Of a DNA stretch of 64,000 bases, positions 41,474 to 52,794 are shown one piece after another (within the stretch, counting starts at the first letter, position 1; each line of letters opens with the position of its first letter). The position numbers and the translations under genes are program-made. The notes below the pieces were generated by a model. The model had not been told where the DNA came from and did not search any database. It worked only from the letters and a program-made list of their open reading frames with translations. Origin of the DNA: Piezodorus guildinii (taxonomy: Eukaryota > Arthropoda > Insecta > Hemiptera > Pentatomidae); assembly GCA_023052935.1 (NCBI GenBank), contig CM041294.1, forward strand, positions 87,714,616 through 87,778,615. The letters run 5' to 3'.

Positions 41474-41955
41474 GTATTATATATTAAATAGAACAGATGT
41501 TTAAAGTAAAACAGCTGTTGAAATTGTTAGAATAATAAAGGTGATAATGCATGGTTCCTAAGTTTGTAATTATTTAGTAGTATTAAGCAGATATAATATT
41601 GGCAACGATTGATAAATTTAAATCAAACCGGGTAGTTTGTAAAAGTCAGTTGACAAGACTGGAAAAATTCTTACAAGAATCTCAAGAATCATCACTATCT
41701 GTTAAGGAAATAACTTACTATAATGATAGTTTAAGGGAAACAAAAAGGAAATTTCAAGACGTTCAAGCTGAATTGGAAGCACTAGTAAGTGAAGAAAATC
41801 TTTCTGAAGTTGTAAATTACAGGTGATGTAAATAAAAAAAAATAGTTTTTTTAAAACAAATTAAATAATTACACACTTAGGAACGATACATTATCACCTT
41901 TTTTATTCTTACAGCTGTTTTTATTTAAACATCTGTTGTATTTTATATATAATAC
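41474..41955. mobile_element. Small element with ~95-bp terminal inverted repeats around a gag-like ORF
   Basis: The left arm, GTATTATATATTAAATAGAA ... AACAGATGTTTAAAGT ... AACAGCTGTTG ... GGTGATAATGCATGGTTCCT ... AATTATTTA (41474-41575), is repeated inverted at 41860-41955 with a few substitutions and small gaps. Only the ORF below lies between the arms. No clear target duplication seen. Total 482 bp. Confidence 0.8.
41587..41826 (+). CDS. DUF1759-like (BEL/Pao gag N-terminal) fragment inside the TIR element
   Basis: Open from 41587 to TGA at 41824-41826, with no ATG in the frame, about 79 residues. KSQLTRLEKFLQES, ITYYNDSLRETKRKFQDVQA and ELEALVSEE form a long amphipathic helical segment like the start of gag proteins of BEL/Pao retrotransposons (L-x-R-L-x-x-F ... 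F-x-x-V-Q-x-E-L-E). It is only the N-terminal part; PBS, protease and RT are absent. It may be a captured fragment or an exon of a domesticated gene. Similarity is from memory of the motif spacing and should be tested. Confidence 0.5.
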   Translation, partial: ADIILATIDKFKSNRVVCKSQLTRLEKFLQESQESSLSVKEITYYNDSLRETKRKFQDVQAELEALVSEENLSEVVNYR

Positions 41956-42167
41956 ACGGCCCTTGGGAATGAAACAGTACCAATGTCAATAAATATGTAC
42001 TGAACCCGACGTCCTTCATCAGTTGAGGTACGGATTTTTTTTTTTTTTTTTTTTTTTCTATCTTGACTTTCAACATACAAATACACACAGAGATGTATTT
42101 TGTTTCCTTACAATTCGTAATTGTGTCTTTTTCGTCATGCGTTGTAAAAGTGCAGTGTTTTCTTTTT
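41956..42167. other. Unassigned, with a 24-bp T run
   Basis: T tract at 42036-42058; otherwise nothing recognised. Confidence 0.4.
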
Positions 42168-42426
42168 TTACTTTCACTTACCTATATATGAAATACATAG
42201 TAAGTATTTCATATATAGTACTTTCTCTAAAGTACCTCTAATTTTGTAGATTCCAAAATTTTTTATTTTATTTATTAAGAGATAATACAATCTGCCGCCT
42301 ACTGGAGCAATGGGTAGATTTAAAAAAAATAGGTACATCATCTTGTTAGCATAGATAAATAACAGCTAAATATTCAAGTTGTGTGAATTTGATAAACAAC
42401 TAAAGGAGAAACGTGCAAACATATTT
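42168..42426 (-). repeat. Family H, internally deleted copy
   Basis: Opens with TTTACTTTCACTTACCTATA and a palindrome TATATGAAATACATAGTAAG next to TATTTCATATATAG, then jumps to AAAGTACCTCTAATTTTGTA and ACTAAAGGAGAAACGTGC. Confidence 0.8.
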
Positions 42427-43345
42427 TTACTTTCACTTACTATATAATAGTAAGAGGAAGTATTGCGATCGTGAACATTTTTGAATTCCAGTTTTCAACG
42501 GAAATACACTTTTTAGGGTCCCCTGAGTCCAAATAACCAAGTCCCGCAAAAAGGTCTGTGTGTGTGTGTGTGTGTGTGTCTTGTGTGTGTGTGTGTGTGT
42601 GGTAACTCCAGGGCAACAACGGTAAGTCCTATGAAACTGAAATTTCATATTTAAGACAACTATACGCCAGAGACGTGACAAATTTTTTTTCATCAAAATG
42701 AGCCAACCAGAAGAGGCACTTTATACTATGCATTTTGCACCTTTTTTCAATTTTCTCGAAAACGGTTCCGACGATTTTGATTAAACTCGCTATATCGATG
42801 TTAAAATTAATGGGCTTTAATATCATGTAGGTTTTAGTTGGATAAAAATGGTCTGACAGGGCTTAAATGCCGATATTTTAAATTGCCTTCCCCTAAAGTA
42901 CCTTTAATTTTGTAGATTCAATAATAATAACTAGATTATCTTGTTAACGCTGATGAAAAACCGGTAAATATATAAATTGAATAAATTCGATACCCAACTA
43001 AAGAGAATATTTTTTTAATGCAATTTTTCGTTTTTGAACATAAGAGCAGTAATATACATGTATGACATACTGTTGGAAAGCTAAAGATTTTAGAAAAAAT
43101 ATCATCTCATTCACAAGATTTTAAAAGTTAATAGAGAGTGATGAAATGAACATAAAACTAACTGATTATTTTAGATAATAATATAATAGATTTTTTAATG
43201 AAACACATGTTTTTTATAGAAATTTAATTTAATTAATTCCTTAATAGTTTCACGTATTTTTATCTTTAACTGTATTTGAAAATTCTTTCATTGATTTTAA
43301 AAATGGAGGTAAGTGAAAGTCGTGTGTTGCCCGCACCAGATTTTT
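42427..43345 (-). mobile_element. Family H, near full-length copy 3
   Basis: CTTTCACTTACTATATAATA start (3' terminus, reversed), a long GT tract at 42557-42600, all internal landmarks, and the 5' terminus GAAAGTCGTGTGTTGCCCGC then ACCAGA at 43340. Directly abuts another copy on each side. Confidence 0.92.
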
Positions 43346-43612
43346 TAAATGCTATTTGTGTGTTTTTGATAATAACAACAGTAACATAGACGTATAATAT
43401 ACCGTTGGAAAGAAAAATATTAAAAAAAAAAATACTATCTAATTCACGGAATTGTAAAAAGCTAATGCAAAGTGATAAAAAGCCGATAAAATTAACAGAT
43501 TGTTGTAGATAATAATATGATAGATCATTTAATAAAACACATATTTCTATTGAAATTCAATTTAATTAATTCTTTAACAATTTATTTTTATTTTACATCA
43601 CTATTGCTTTCG
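43346..43612 (-). repeat. Family H 5' third, decayed
   Basis: ACGTATAATATACCGTTGGA, AAAGCCGATAAAATTAACAG and AAACACATATTTCTATTGAA; the outer 5' end is missing. Confidence 0.8.
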
Positions 43613-43654
43613 ATTTATAAACGAACGCATAGACCATTTTTAGGATTTTTTTTT

Positions 43655-43730
43655 TTTTAAAGTGATTTGGACTCAGGAGATCCAAAAACTCGCATTTCCC
43701 GTTAATACCCGAATTCGAAAATTTTCAATA
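43655..43730 (+). repeat. Family H fragment near the 3' end
   Basis: GATTTGGACTCAGGAGATCC then ACCCGAATTCGAAAATTTTC. Confidence 0.7.
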
Positions 43731-44447
43731 GGTACTAATTGAAATTAAACATAAATAATTTACTTGATTATTGATTGAAGAAATGAAGGCATTGATAAAA
43801 TTGAACATCTAAAACCCCGCGATAAGCTATCAGACCCTACTGTCCTTAAAGTCAACACTGACACGACATCTCTCCCAGATTCCTGAGAATGTAAATCCTC
43901 TCTCATTATTCCGTCTCATCTCCTCTCCTACATAAGTGAGAGTCTGTTTATAATTCCGGTATAGATTAGATTATGCGCCTTCTTCTAAGGTAACTTTACT
44001 TTGCCCTAACAAGCGCGGTTATTAAAGATTCCATTATCACTGGCTGTCTATCTCACCATGCGCGATCGTTGAACCCGGAATCTCCCGCGCTCACTTTAGG
44101 AATTTATTCCTTTCTTAATCCCCGAAAGATTTATAGTAGTTAGTGCAAACAATGCCGGATATGGCGGTTGCAACATAAGAGAAATCCGGAAGAAAAAATA
44201 TGATAGTTCTCTGTAATTTGAACACTAACATTTAAACGTATTAAAGACACGCTGAAAATAATTTCGAAATGCTTTATCATTTAAAAATATTTACGGAATT
44301 CACAAAAACATTTCTTTTATCACAAGTTTTCTTATCGCTATATGGGTTCAAGCCAAGCACCCAGTATTTTGTTTGTACTTAAACAATATATTTTCGTTCT
44401 TTTTTTAATACTTAATTATTCAGACAATTTATTTTGTATTTGGAATC
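43731..44447. other. Unassigned, average GC
   Basis: 43830-44180 is GC-richer than most of the window and free of the local repeat families, but shows no open frame or splice pattern that I can support. Confidence 0.35.
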
Positions 44448-44705
44448 ACTTGTAGCTGGATCGCCTCACATGCCAAAGGTCACGGGTTCAAACCCGCAGG
44501 TGGTCCTAGGATTTTTTAATGGGAGTAAAAAATCCTTAGTTACGCCGTCCTTCAGACGGTACGTTAAAAGGTGGTCCCGAGCCTGTGCCATGTCAGGTAC
44601 TCCTTAAAGGTCCCTATCCTAATAAAACTTAGATAGGCGAAATTTAGGACTCCCACTATAGCATCGTCCGATTAGCCCTAGTAGCATACAGTGACGTTAA
44701 ATAAA
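44448..44705 (+). repeat. SINE family S, full-length
   Basis: TTGTAGCTGGATCGCC head, B-box CGGGTTCAAACCCGC at 44487-44501, TACGCCGTCCTTCAGACGGT, GAGCCTGTGCCATGTCAGGT, GCATCGTCCGATTAGCC, end GTGACGTTAAATAAATAA. Confidence 0.9.
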
Positions 44706-44849
44706 TAATTTTGTATTTTTAATGAGCATTAGAAGATTTAAAAAGTTCCATAAAAACTACAGAAGAAGTAATGATATGAAACATAAAAATTTGGTGCACA
44801 CTTTCTAATTAATTTAAAAACTTTTGAATTAACATATAGTTAAATAAAA

Positions 44850-45075
44850 CATACCTTACACACGACTTTCATTTACCTCCGTTATTTATATAATAATTCA
44901 AGATTTTTTAAAGAAATTCTTAAAGAATTATTTAAATTGGATTTAAATAGAAACAGAATAGAAAAAGTGTTTTATTAAATAATCTATTATATTATTACCT
45001 CCGACAATATGTTTGTTTTACCCCATTTTCATCGTTTTCCGTTAAATTTCCAATAGTATGTATAGACGTTTATGT
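44850..45075 (+). repeat. Family H 5' part, decayed
   Basis: CACACGACTTTCATTTACCT, AGTGTTTTATTAAATAATCT and ATTTTCATCGTTTTCCGTTA. Confidence 0.7.
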
Positions 45076-45084
45076 GCTATCACA

Positions 45085-45155
45085 GGTTAGGAGATTTTTT
45101 TGTTTGCTTGATTACAAAGGTTCATAATTGAAAATGATAAACCAAACCAACGAAC
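45085..45155. repeat. Dispersed GAAAATGATAAACC repeat
   Basis: AGGAGATTTTTTTGTTTGCT ... TTGAAAATGATAAACCAA; same family as 6795-6950. Confidence 0.5.
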
Positions 45156-45239
45156 AGCTATTAATATTCATTAAAAAGTTTAGTTATTTAAGTGGAACTT
45201 CTTTAATGTACCCACCTCTCCAATTATCTTCTGCTATAA

Positions 45240-45848
45240 TAATAACAATTAGAGACTGACATTAACCGAGACTTTATTTTCTCCTGGATTTTATTTTTTC
45301 TCGTTATCATTGAACCTAAATACTTAAATTTCTCTACGTGTTCAAAAATATACCCTGATATATCAATATCACCAAGATCATCACCGTTTCTGCTACTGAT
45401 CGTTTATTTCCTCTTATCGGTATTTATTTCGAGTCCTATTTCTTTACCGGTTTTTATTAAGGCACTTGTATTTAGTTGTATAGTTTCCGCGTCTTCACCT
45501 AGCAGTACCAAATCATCGGCGTATCCCAGAACCGAAATTTTCTCAGCCATATTCAAACCTTTCTCGGTACACGTCACCTATTCTATGACATAATCTAAGG
45601 CTATATTAAATAAAAGGGACTCACCCTGTTTCAAACCCGATCGCACCTCAAATCTCTCGGAGTAGTTATGACCGATTCTAACAACTTTATGGTATGTTTC
45701 GGAAAAACACATCTCTACTAGATTTACTAACGTTCTACGTAATCCCTCTTCAATCATGGTGTTATACAGCTTCTGATGGTCTATGGAATCAAAAGCCTTG
45801 TATTCCAACTTTTTCTCTAATATTGGACGTAAGAGAAAATATTAGAGA
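45240..45848 (-). mobile_element. RTE-like element internal fragment with 14-bp target duplication
   Basis: Reading leftwards it encodes the YDSIDRQ block onward (KAFDSIDHQKLYN, VRSGLKQGESLL, GYADDLVLLGEDAET) to EIKSRL, about 90% like the ORF at 2-1840, with an internal deletion after LEYK and a stop in the last third. It ends not in the normal 3' end but in GTCTCTAATTGTTATTATTA. A perfect 14-bp direct repeat ATCTTCTGCTATAA lies at 45226-45239 and 45849-45862. Confidence 0.85.
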
Positions 45849-45866
45849 ATCTTCTGCTATAAAAAT

Positions 45867-45868
<2 letters not shown>

Positions 45869-45941
<73 letters not shown>
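45869..45941. repeat. (TA)n microsatellite
   Basis: About 73 bp of TA, starting six bases after the RTE target duplication. Confidence 0.97.
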
Positions 45942-45946
<5 letters not shown>

Positions 45947-46364
45947 ATTAAAGGAATCCTTCGCTATGAAATGCAATCGCCATTTGAAATATAATTCTAA
46001 AAGCTAATATAAATAAATAAATAGATACTAATTACATGGACTAACTAACAATTAGCAAGACATGAGAGGAGAGAGGCCGACAGAGGTAGATGAGACTATC
46101 TCGAGCCCCTGGGGCCTCATTAAGGGACCACTTCCACTGCCCTAATGGAACCAGGAATTTAAAAAGCCGTCTGTCGGATCCGAGATTAATGACTTGCAAG
46201 ATATGTCGGGATTTAATAATGAACGAGGGGGATTCTTGTCCAATATCACCTTCGGATTTTTCCACTGATTCAGTAAAAACCAAATCTAGTAAGCTCGTCT
46301 CACAAATTAAACACCGTACTGTACCTGTAGTACAGAACCTAGCATAACAGCTTTCTATGGCCAT
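45942..46364. other. Unassigned, GC-richer segment
   Basis: 46060-46345 has overlapping ~85-105 codon frames on both strands; no recognisable protein. Possibly a fragment of an unknown retroelement. Confidence 0.3.
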
Positions 46365-46550
46365 AGAAGTAAAAATGCCTTTGCTAGGCAGCTTATGAAT
46401 AGTGACGTAAATTGGTGGACCCTAGCCTCTGCTATGTCAGGTAGACGTTGTAGATACATATCCTTATCAAACCTGAATAGGTTTTAGGACTCCCACTGTA
46501 GCATCGTCCGATTAGCTATAGTAGCATAAAGTGACGTTAAATAAATAAAC
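46365..46550 (+). repeat. SINE family S, 3' two thirds
   Basis: CCCTAGCCTCTGCTATGTCA, GACTCCCACTGTAGCATCGT, GTGACGTTAAATAAATAAAC. Confidence 0.85.
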
Positions 46551-46756
46551 ATAAAACATAAACACTATTCCGTCCTACTCATAAAAAATTGCAAAAGTGT
46601 ACATTGAAATTCTATAATTTGTTGGCAGGAAATCTTGAAACATACATTACCTTGTAAAAACAGATAGAAATGAATACAATGAAAGAATCTACACCTTATC
46701 AGATAGAAATGTTCCTACAAACAGATACAAATATATATTTTTTTAAACTTTCAACA
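46551..46756. other. Unassigned
   Basis: Nothing recognised. Confidence 0.35.
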
Positions 46757-46890
46757 TCCCCTCCAAAGGACAGCATAACTAAGAATTTTTTACTCTTATT
46801 AAAAATATCCTAGAGCCACCTGCGGGTTTGAACCCGGGATCTTGGGAATAGGAGGCATTTATGCTGACCACTATGCTAACCCGTACACAT
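46757..46890 (-). repeat. SINE family S, 5' half
   Basis: CCTCCAAAGGACAGCATAAC, CCTGCGGGTTTGAACCCGGG (B-box reversed), TGCTGACCACTATGCTAACC. Head lacks the outermost bases. Confidence 0.85.
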
Positions 46891-47070
46891 TTTAGAACTA
46901 CATATATTTGATAATACTTGGCCGATTTCAATGATTATTCTTTGATCTGTTGAGAATCTCTCTACGTTTTGATACATTATGACCGATTTTACATTAAAAA
47001 CCTATAATATCGAATGAGATGATTAAAGTTTAGAGTTCTAGGTCAATTTAAATAAATGGTTCTTGAAAAA

Positions 47071-48010
47071 TCTGGTGCGGGCAACACACGACTTTCACTT
47101 ACATCAATTTGTAAAATCAATAAAAGAATTTTCAAATAGAGTTAGAGTTAAAAATACGTGAAACTATTAAAGAATTAAATAAATTTAATTTATATAGAAA
47201 CATGTGCTTTATTAAAAAATCTTTTATTTTATTATATAAAATAATCAGTTAGTTTTATCTTCTCCTCATCACTCTCTATTAACTTCTAAAAGCTTGTGTA
47301 TGAGATGATATTTTTTTCTAAAATCTTTAGCTTTCCAACGGTATATCATACATGTATATTACTGATCTTATGTTCAAAAACGAAAAATTGCATTAAAAAA
47401 ATATTTTTCTGTTTTCTCCTTTAGTTGGGTATCGAGTTTATTCAATTTATATATTTACCAGTTTTTCATCAGCGTTAACAAGATAATCTAGTTATTATTA
47501 TTGAATCTAAAAAATTAAAGGTACTTTAAAGAAAGAAAATTTAAAATATCGGCATTTAAGCCCTGTCAGACCATTTTAATCAGAATGAAACCTAAATGAT
47601 ATTAAAGCCCATTAAATTTTACATCGATATAGCGAGTTTAATCAAAATCGTCGGAACCGTTTTTGAGAAAATCGAAAAAAGGTGCAAAATGCATGGTATA
47701 ATGTGCCTCTTCTGGTAAGCTCATTTTGATGAAAAAAGTTTTGTCACGTCTCGGGCGTATAGTTGTCTTAAATATGAAATTTCAGTTTCATAGGACTTAC
47801 CGTTTCCGCCCGGGAGCTACCACACACACACACACACAGACACACACACAGACACACACACAGACACACACACACACACACAGACCTTTTTGCGGGACTT
47901 GGTTATTTGGACTAAGGGGACCCTAAAACGTGTATTTCCGTTGAAAACTGGAATTCGAAAATTTTCACGATCGCAATACTTCTCCTTACTATATATAGTA
48001 AGTGAAAGTA
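47071..48010 (+). mobile_element. Family H, longest near full-length copy (940 bp)
   Basis: Best reference copy. Starts TCTGGTGCGGGCAACACACG, ACTTTCACTTAC; ends CTTACTATATATAGTAAG then TGAAAGTA. The central CA region has grown into (CACA)n with a CACACAGA sub-repeat at 47819-47884. The 5' ACTTTCACTTAC and the 3' GTAAGTGAAAGT are exact complements, i.e. subterminal inverted repeats set 15-20 bp inside the 5' end and at the 3' end. No ORF. Confidence 0.95.
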
Positions 48011-48606
48011 AAAATGGATTATCGTATTATTATTATATAATGAATAATTAACTTCCACTCCCGACAGGAAGTTCTCTTTCGGAAATCCCATGCTCATATT
48101 TCCTCTTTCCATTTATTTGAGGAAACGTTTATGTTATTTTTTGCATCGGGGCCGACACCTTTATACTTAGCCCTATAGAGGACTGAATGACTGTTAAATA
48201 TTCAGGAGTTATTATTAGTAAAACATGAATGCTCCAGCCTAGACAGGGGTAGAGGAACCGCTATAAAAAAACTTCACCTCTCACCCGGACGAGACCCGCC
48301 TCACACGTAGATTATACTAATGTGATGTTTGGAGACGCATCTCCTTTGGTCGCCCTAGCCGCTGAGACCTCTCTAGCCTCTTTAATATTCCCCATCATCC
48401 TCCAGTCATCGCCGCTCGTCTTCATTTAGTCGTTATTAACATACATTTCTGTATTAGTATTCCTGGAGAAGAGGAAGTCGATTATCCAAATCGGAACGCT
48501 TCAGTAAAGGCCTCAGACAATAATTTATACGGAAAGAAAACAATGGTTCAGTTCAGAGTGAAAAATGTTCGTATTTTATGTTAAAGTAATATTATATTAA
48601 TAGTTT
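48011..48606. other. Unassigned, average GC
   Basis: 48130-48500 is free of local repeats; no open frame or signal recognised. Confidence 0.35.
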
Positions 48607-49501
48607 TTACTTTCACTTAGCTGTATATGAAATATATAGTAAGGGAAAGTATTGCGATCGTGAATACAGTTTTCAACAGAAATACAAGTTTTAGGGTCCC
48701 CTGAGTCCAAATGACCAATTCCCGCAAAAAGGTCTGTGTGTCCGTGTGTGTGTGGTTACTCCCAGGCGAAAACGAAAAGACCTATGAAACTGAAATTTCA
48801 TGCTTAAGACAATTATACGCCCGAGATATTACAGAACCTTTTTTATCAAAATCAGCTACCAAAAGAGCCACTTTATACTATACATTTTGCACCTTTTTAC
48901 GATTTTCTCAAATTGGCTATATCGATTTTGATTAAACTCTATATATTGAGGTAAAATCAAACGGGCTTTAATATGATGCAGGTTTTATTATGGTTGAAAT
49001 AGTCTGACACGGCTTAAATGCTGACATTACAAAATTTCTTCTTCTAAAGTACCTTTAATTTTGTAGATTTTATAAAAATAACCATATCATCTTGTCACCA
49101 TTGATAAAAAACAGATCAATATATAAGTTCAACTAATTCGATATTTAAATAAAGGAGAAAACTGAAAACATATTTTTTTAATGCAATTATTTGTATATTA
49201 CATAAGGACAGTAATATACATGTATGATATACCGTTGGAAAGCTTGAGATTTTAGAAAAAAGATTATCTCATACACAAGCTTTTTAAATTTAGTAGAGAG
49301 TGATAAAAAGCTAATACAACAAACTGAGTATTTTAGATAATAATATAATAGATTTTTAATAAAAAGCATGTTTCGATAGAAATTCAATTTAATTAGTTCT
49401 TTAGTAGTTTCGTTCATTTTTATCTCTAACTGTATTTGAAGATTCTTTAATCGATTTTTAAAAACGGAGGTAAGTGAAAGTCTTGTGTTGCCCGCACCAG
49501 A
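48607..49501 (-). mobile_element. Family H, near full-length copy 5 (895 bp)
   Basis: TACTTTCACTTAGCTGTATA with the long hairpin variant at its 3' end, GT tract at about 48736, and 5' terminus GTCTTGTGTTGCCCGCACCA at 49500. Confidence 0.93.
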
Positions 49502-49539
49502 TTTTTTTGCAATTTGGGGGTCTTTGTCACTGTAATGAT

Positions 49540-49770
49540 TGGATAAAGGATCCCCAAAAACCACTGTTCTAGGTTGTGATGTTTCTTGATTTTGCCGTAC
49601 TTTGGAGGAAACGTAAAATGGTGTTACGTTTTTGTGAGATGTCAGAAACTCGTTAAATATCCCTATCCCAATAAAAACTAGATGGGCAAAAGTTATAACT
49701 CTCCGGTAGCATCGTCCAATATACACAGTAACATAAATTTGACGTTAAATGGATAAACAAACAAGATCGT
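49540..49770 (+). repeat. SINE family S, decayed 3' part
   Basis: GCCGTACTTTGGAGGAAACG, GTGAGATGTCAGAAACTCGT, GGTAGCATCGTCCAATAT, TGACGTTAAATGGATAAAC. Confidence 0.7.
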
Positions 49771-50667
49771 TTATAATCTTGAATATCGTTGCCTCAAAAT
49801 AATTTAACCCCATAGCCCTATCATATTAAGACTTCACAGCCAAAGAGGTAAACAAATCATGTTGAGTGAACTAAAAAAGACTTCAAGTAATTATTCCTCG
49901 GAATTAATCTCCATGGTGAAGGGCTCGACTAATGGATTGTTATCATCCCGTTGCTAGGCGACCACTGTAAATATAAGATTAGTGTAAACCCAGCTTCCGG
50001 TTATCTGGGCTCACTCAGCCTCTAGTAATCTTACGTAACGTGTCTTATCCGCTTATCTTAATAGTCCTAGATGTTTACTCTTATAGATTTCGACTATGTT
50101 TGTTGTTTACACGGCAATAGTGGCTGTCGATAATTACTTCCAGTTAGTGATTCCCACCTGACATCTTCAGTTCAAGCTTATATCTTAACATTCGTTATTT
50201 ATGAGCCACAGAGGATCTATTTTATTTATATTATTTAACCGACCAGTGATTTTATTTATTTTGTTTCACCTAAGGAGTGTTTTCCCCAAGAAAAAAACAA
50301 AAAAAAAAAAGGACTCTTTAAGTTTAAATCTCATAGATTTTTTATTTTTTGAAGAATCATGGTCTCTACATTTTTCAGTGGACGATATCTAATGAAAAGT
50401 TATCGTTTGTGGAAGCAAAAGTGCGTACCATTTTAGTTTTTAATATTCTATGTGGTTATTTTGAGGTTTAAAGTTATTTTTAAATATATAAGTATGTTAT
50501 GTTCTGTTAACAAGATAATTGAACTATATTAGATGCAACTCAACTCCTAAGAATTTGATCAACATTTGGAAGGTAAGATGTTGATAAAGCTAAGATTCCC
50601 ATATTCCCAAGGTGGGTTATTTTTTTCGATACTGAATATTTTAAATTTTGAAGAGGCTGTTTTTATA
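49771..50667. other. Unassigned
   Basis: No gene or known repeat. 50040-50170 is of average complexity; the rest is AT-rich. Confidence 0.4.
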
Positions 50668-51556
50668 TTACTTTCACTTACTATATATAGTAGGGGAAGT
50701 ATTGCGATCGTGAAAATTTTCGAATTCCAGTTTTCAACGGAAATACACGTTTTAGGGTCCCCTAAGTCCAAATAACCAAGTCCCGCAAAAAGCTCTGTGT
50801 GTGTGTGTGTGGTATGTCCCGGGCCGAAACGGTAATCCTATGAAACTGAAATTTCATATTAAAGACTAACTATACGCCCGAGACGTGACAAAACTTTTTT
50901 CATCAAAATGAGCTTACCAGAAGAGCACTTTATACCATGCATTTTGCACCTTTTTTTCGATTTTCTCGAAAACGGTTTCGACGATTTTGATTAAACTCGC
51001 TATATCGATGTAAAGTTCAATGGGCTTTAATATTATGTAGGTTTTATTCTGATTAAAATGGTCTAACAGGGCTTAAATGCTGATATTTTAAATTTTCTTC
51101 CCCTAAAGTACCTTTAATTTTGTAGATTCAATAAAAATATTATATATTATCTTGTTAACGCTAATGAAAAACAGGTAAATATATAAATTCATAAATTCGA
51201 TATATAACTAAAGGAGAAAACTGAAAAAATATTTTTTTAATGCAATTTTTCGTTTTTGAACATAAGAGCAGTATATTCATGTATGATATACCGTTGGAAA
51301 GCTAAAGATTTTAGAAAAAATATTATCTCATACACACGCTTTTAAAAGTTAATAGTGAGTGATGAAATGAACATAAAACTAACTGATTGTTTTAGATAAT
51401 AATATAATAGATTTTAAAAAAAAACACATGTTTCTATATAAATTCAATTTAATTAATTCCTTAATAGTTTTACGTATTTTTATCTCTGTTTTTGAAAATT
51501 CTTTCATCGATTTTAAAAATGGTGGTAAGTGAAAGTCGTGTGTTGCCCGCACCAGA
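50668..51556 (-). mobile_element. Family H, near full-length copy 6 (889 bp)
   Basis: TTACTTTCACTTACTATATA to GTGTTGCCCGCACCAGA, all landmarks in order, GT tract at about 50796. Confidence 0.93.
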
Positions 51557-51807
51557 TTTTTTTTGTTTTTCTTTTGGTCAATTATATTTTTTTACTATCC
51601 TCTACCGTCTCAAACGTTTTATACTTTTGTATTAATTTGTTTTCTGTATATTTTTGTTTGCGGTGGAGGAGATGAGAAATATGAACGAAAATTTTTCTGC
51701 TGTCTTCTCCCTCATTTGAAAATAGTATTTCATATCGACCTACTTTTTTTATCAATACTTACAAGAAGATGTGATTAATTATTTCTAATAAACCAAATTA
51801 AAGATAC

Positions 51808-51945
51808 TTAATAGACCTTCTTGCGGAATTTGGTCATTTGGAATTGGGGTCCCATTAAACGCGTATTTCTTTTTAAAACCTCAAATCCGATAGTTTCCTT
51901 ATCGCAATCCTTCCCTTACTTGTATGATTCCTATATTGGGTGTCT
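51808..51945 (+). repeat. Family H 3' end, decayed
   Basis: AGACCTTCTTGCGGAATTTG, GTCATTTGGAATTGGGGTCC, ATCGCAATCCTTCCCTTACT. Confidence 0.75.
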
Positions 51946-52037
51946 TATAAATGTCTAATTATATTGTGGAAGCTGATACTCCACCTCATGTGGAATAAAA
52001 AAAAAGTATATGAATAGTAGACTGATTGTCAAGGGTA

Positions 52038-52381
52038 ATAATAATAATAACAGGCCTACCGAACCCGAAGGTTCGATGCCGATACCACCAAATACTGTCT
52101 ACACAGACTCCTCCAATGATCACCGTTCAAGCCTAAGCCCCCGAGATCAGCCTTAATGCAATCCTCCCATCGACGCTTCGGCCTACCTTTCGGACACCTA
52201 CCAGTCGGTTCAGCGAGTACCAACTTTCTCGGAATTCGTTCCTCAACGAGCCTAACAACTATACTCGCCCATTTGAGCCTCTGCAATGCTTTTAACTCAA
52301 TATTATATTCACAGGGTATAAGCTCCGCAATTCCGCGTTGGCCAACCTTCTAAACTCTCATCTCTTCGGACCAAATAATTT
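52038..52381 (-). mobile_element. RTE-like element, 5'-truncated 3' end
   Basis: TTA-rich tail at 52038-52052, then the RT C-terminus (minus frame 52286-52056: QRLKWASIVVRLVEERIPRK, GRPKRRWEDCIKADLG) and further upstream sequence in another frame to GGACCAAATAATTTA. A possible 7-bp target duplication AGGGTAA lies at 52032-52038 and 52385-52391. Confidence 0.9.
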
Positions 52382-52794
52382 ACTAGGGTAAGAAAGGAAA
52401 ATTAAATTTTTAGTTTTTTGTGGTTATCTTTTTCTTCATCAGAAACCATCAAAATTTGATTTCTTCCCTAACCGTTGAGAATTGAATTATGATTCATATT
52501 AACTTTCGTTTTTCACTTAAGATCCACTACTTGCTCTCAAAGTATGACGAGACATTTAAGAAACGCCCTGTATTTGACGACAGCTCCCATATCAGAAATT
52601 TCATGGAATATATTCCTTGTAATATAGCATTTGATCCTAGGACCTACCATCTCGGCGCTAATATTGGCTAGAATAAAAAAATTCATTTTTTACCCACATT
52701 TTTTAAGAGTGAAGTTTTTGACACACTCTAGTTCTGTTGTTGCTACTAAGATTGTAAATTTGATGACAGATTCCGGATTATAAATGGGAAAAAA
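52382..52794. other. Unassigned
   Basis: Short plus-strand frame at 52489-52671 without recognisable content; nothing else. Confidence 0.35.
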
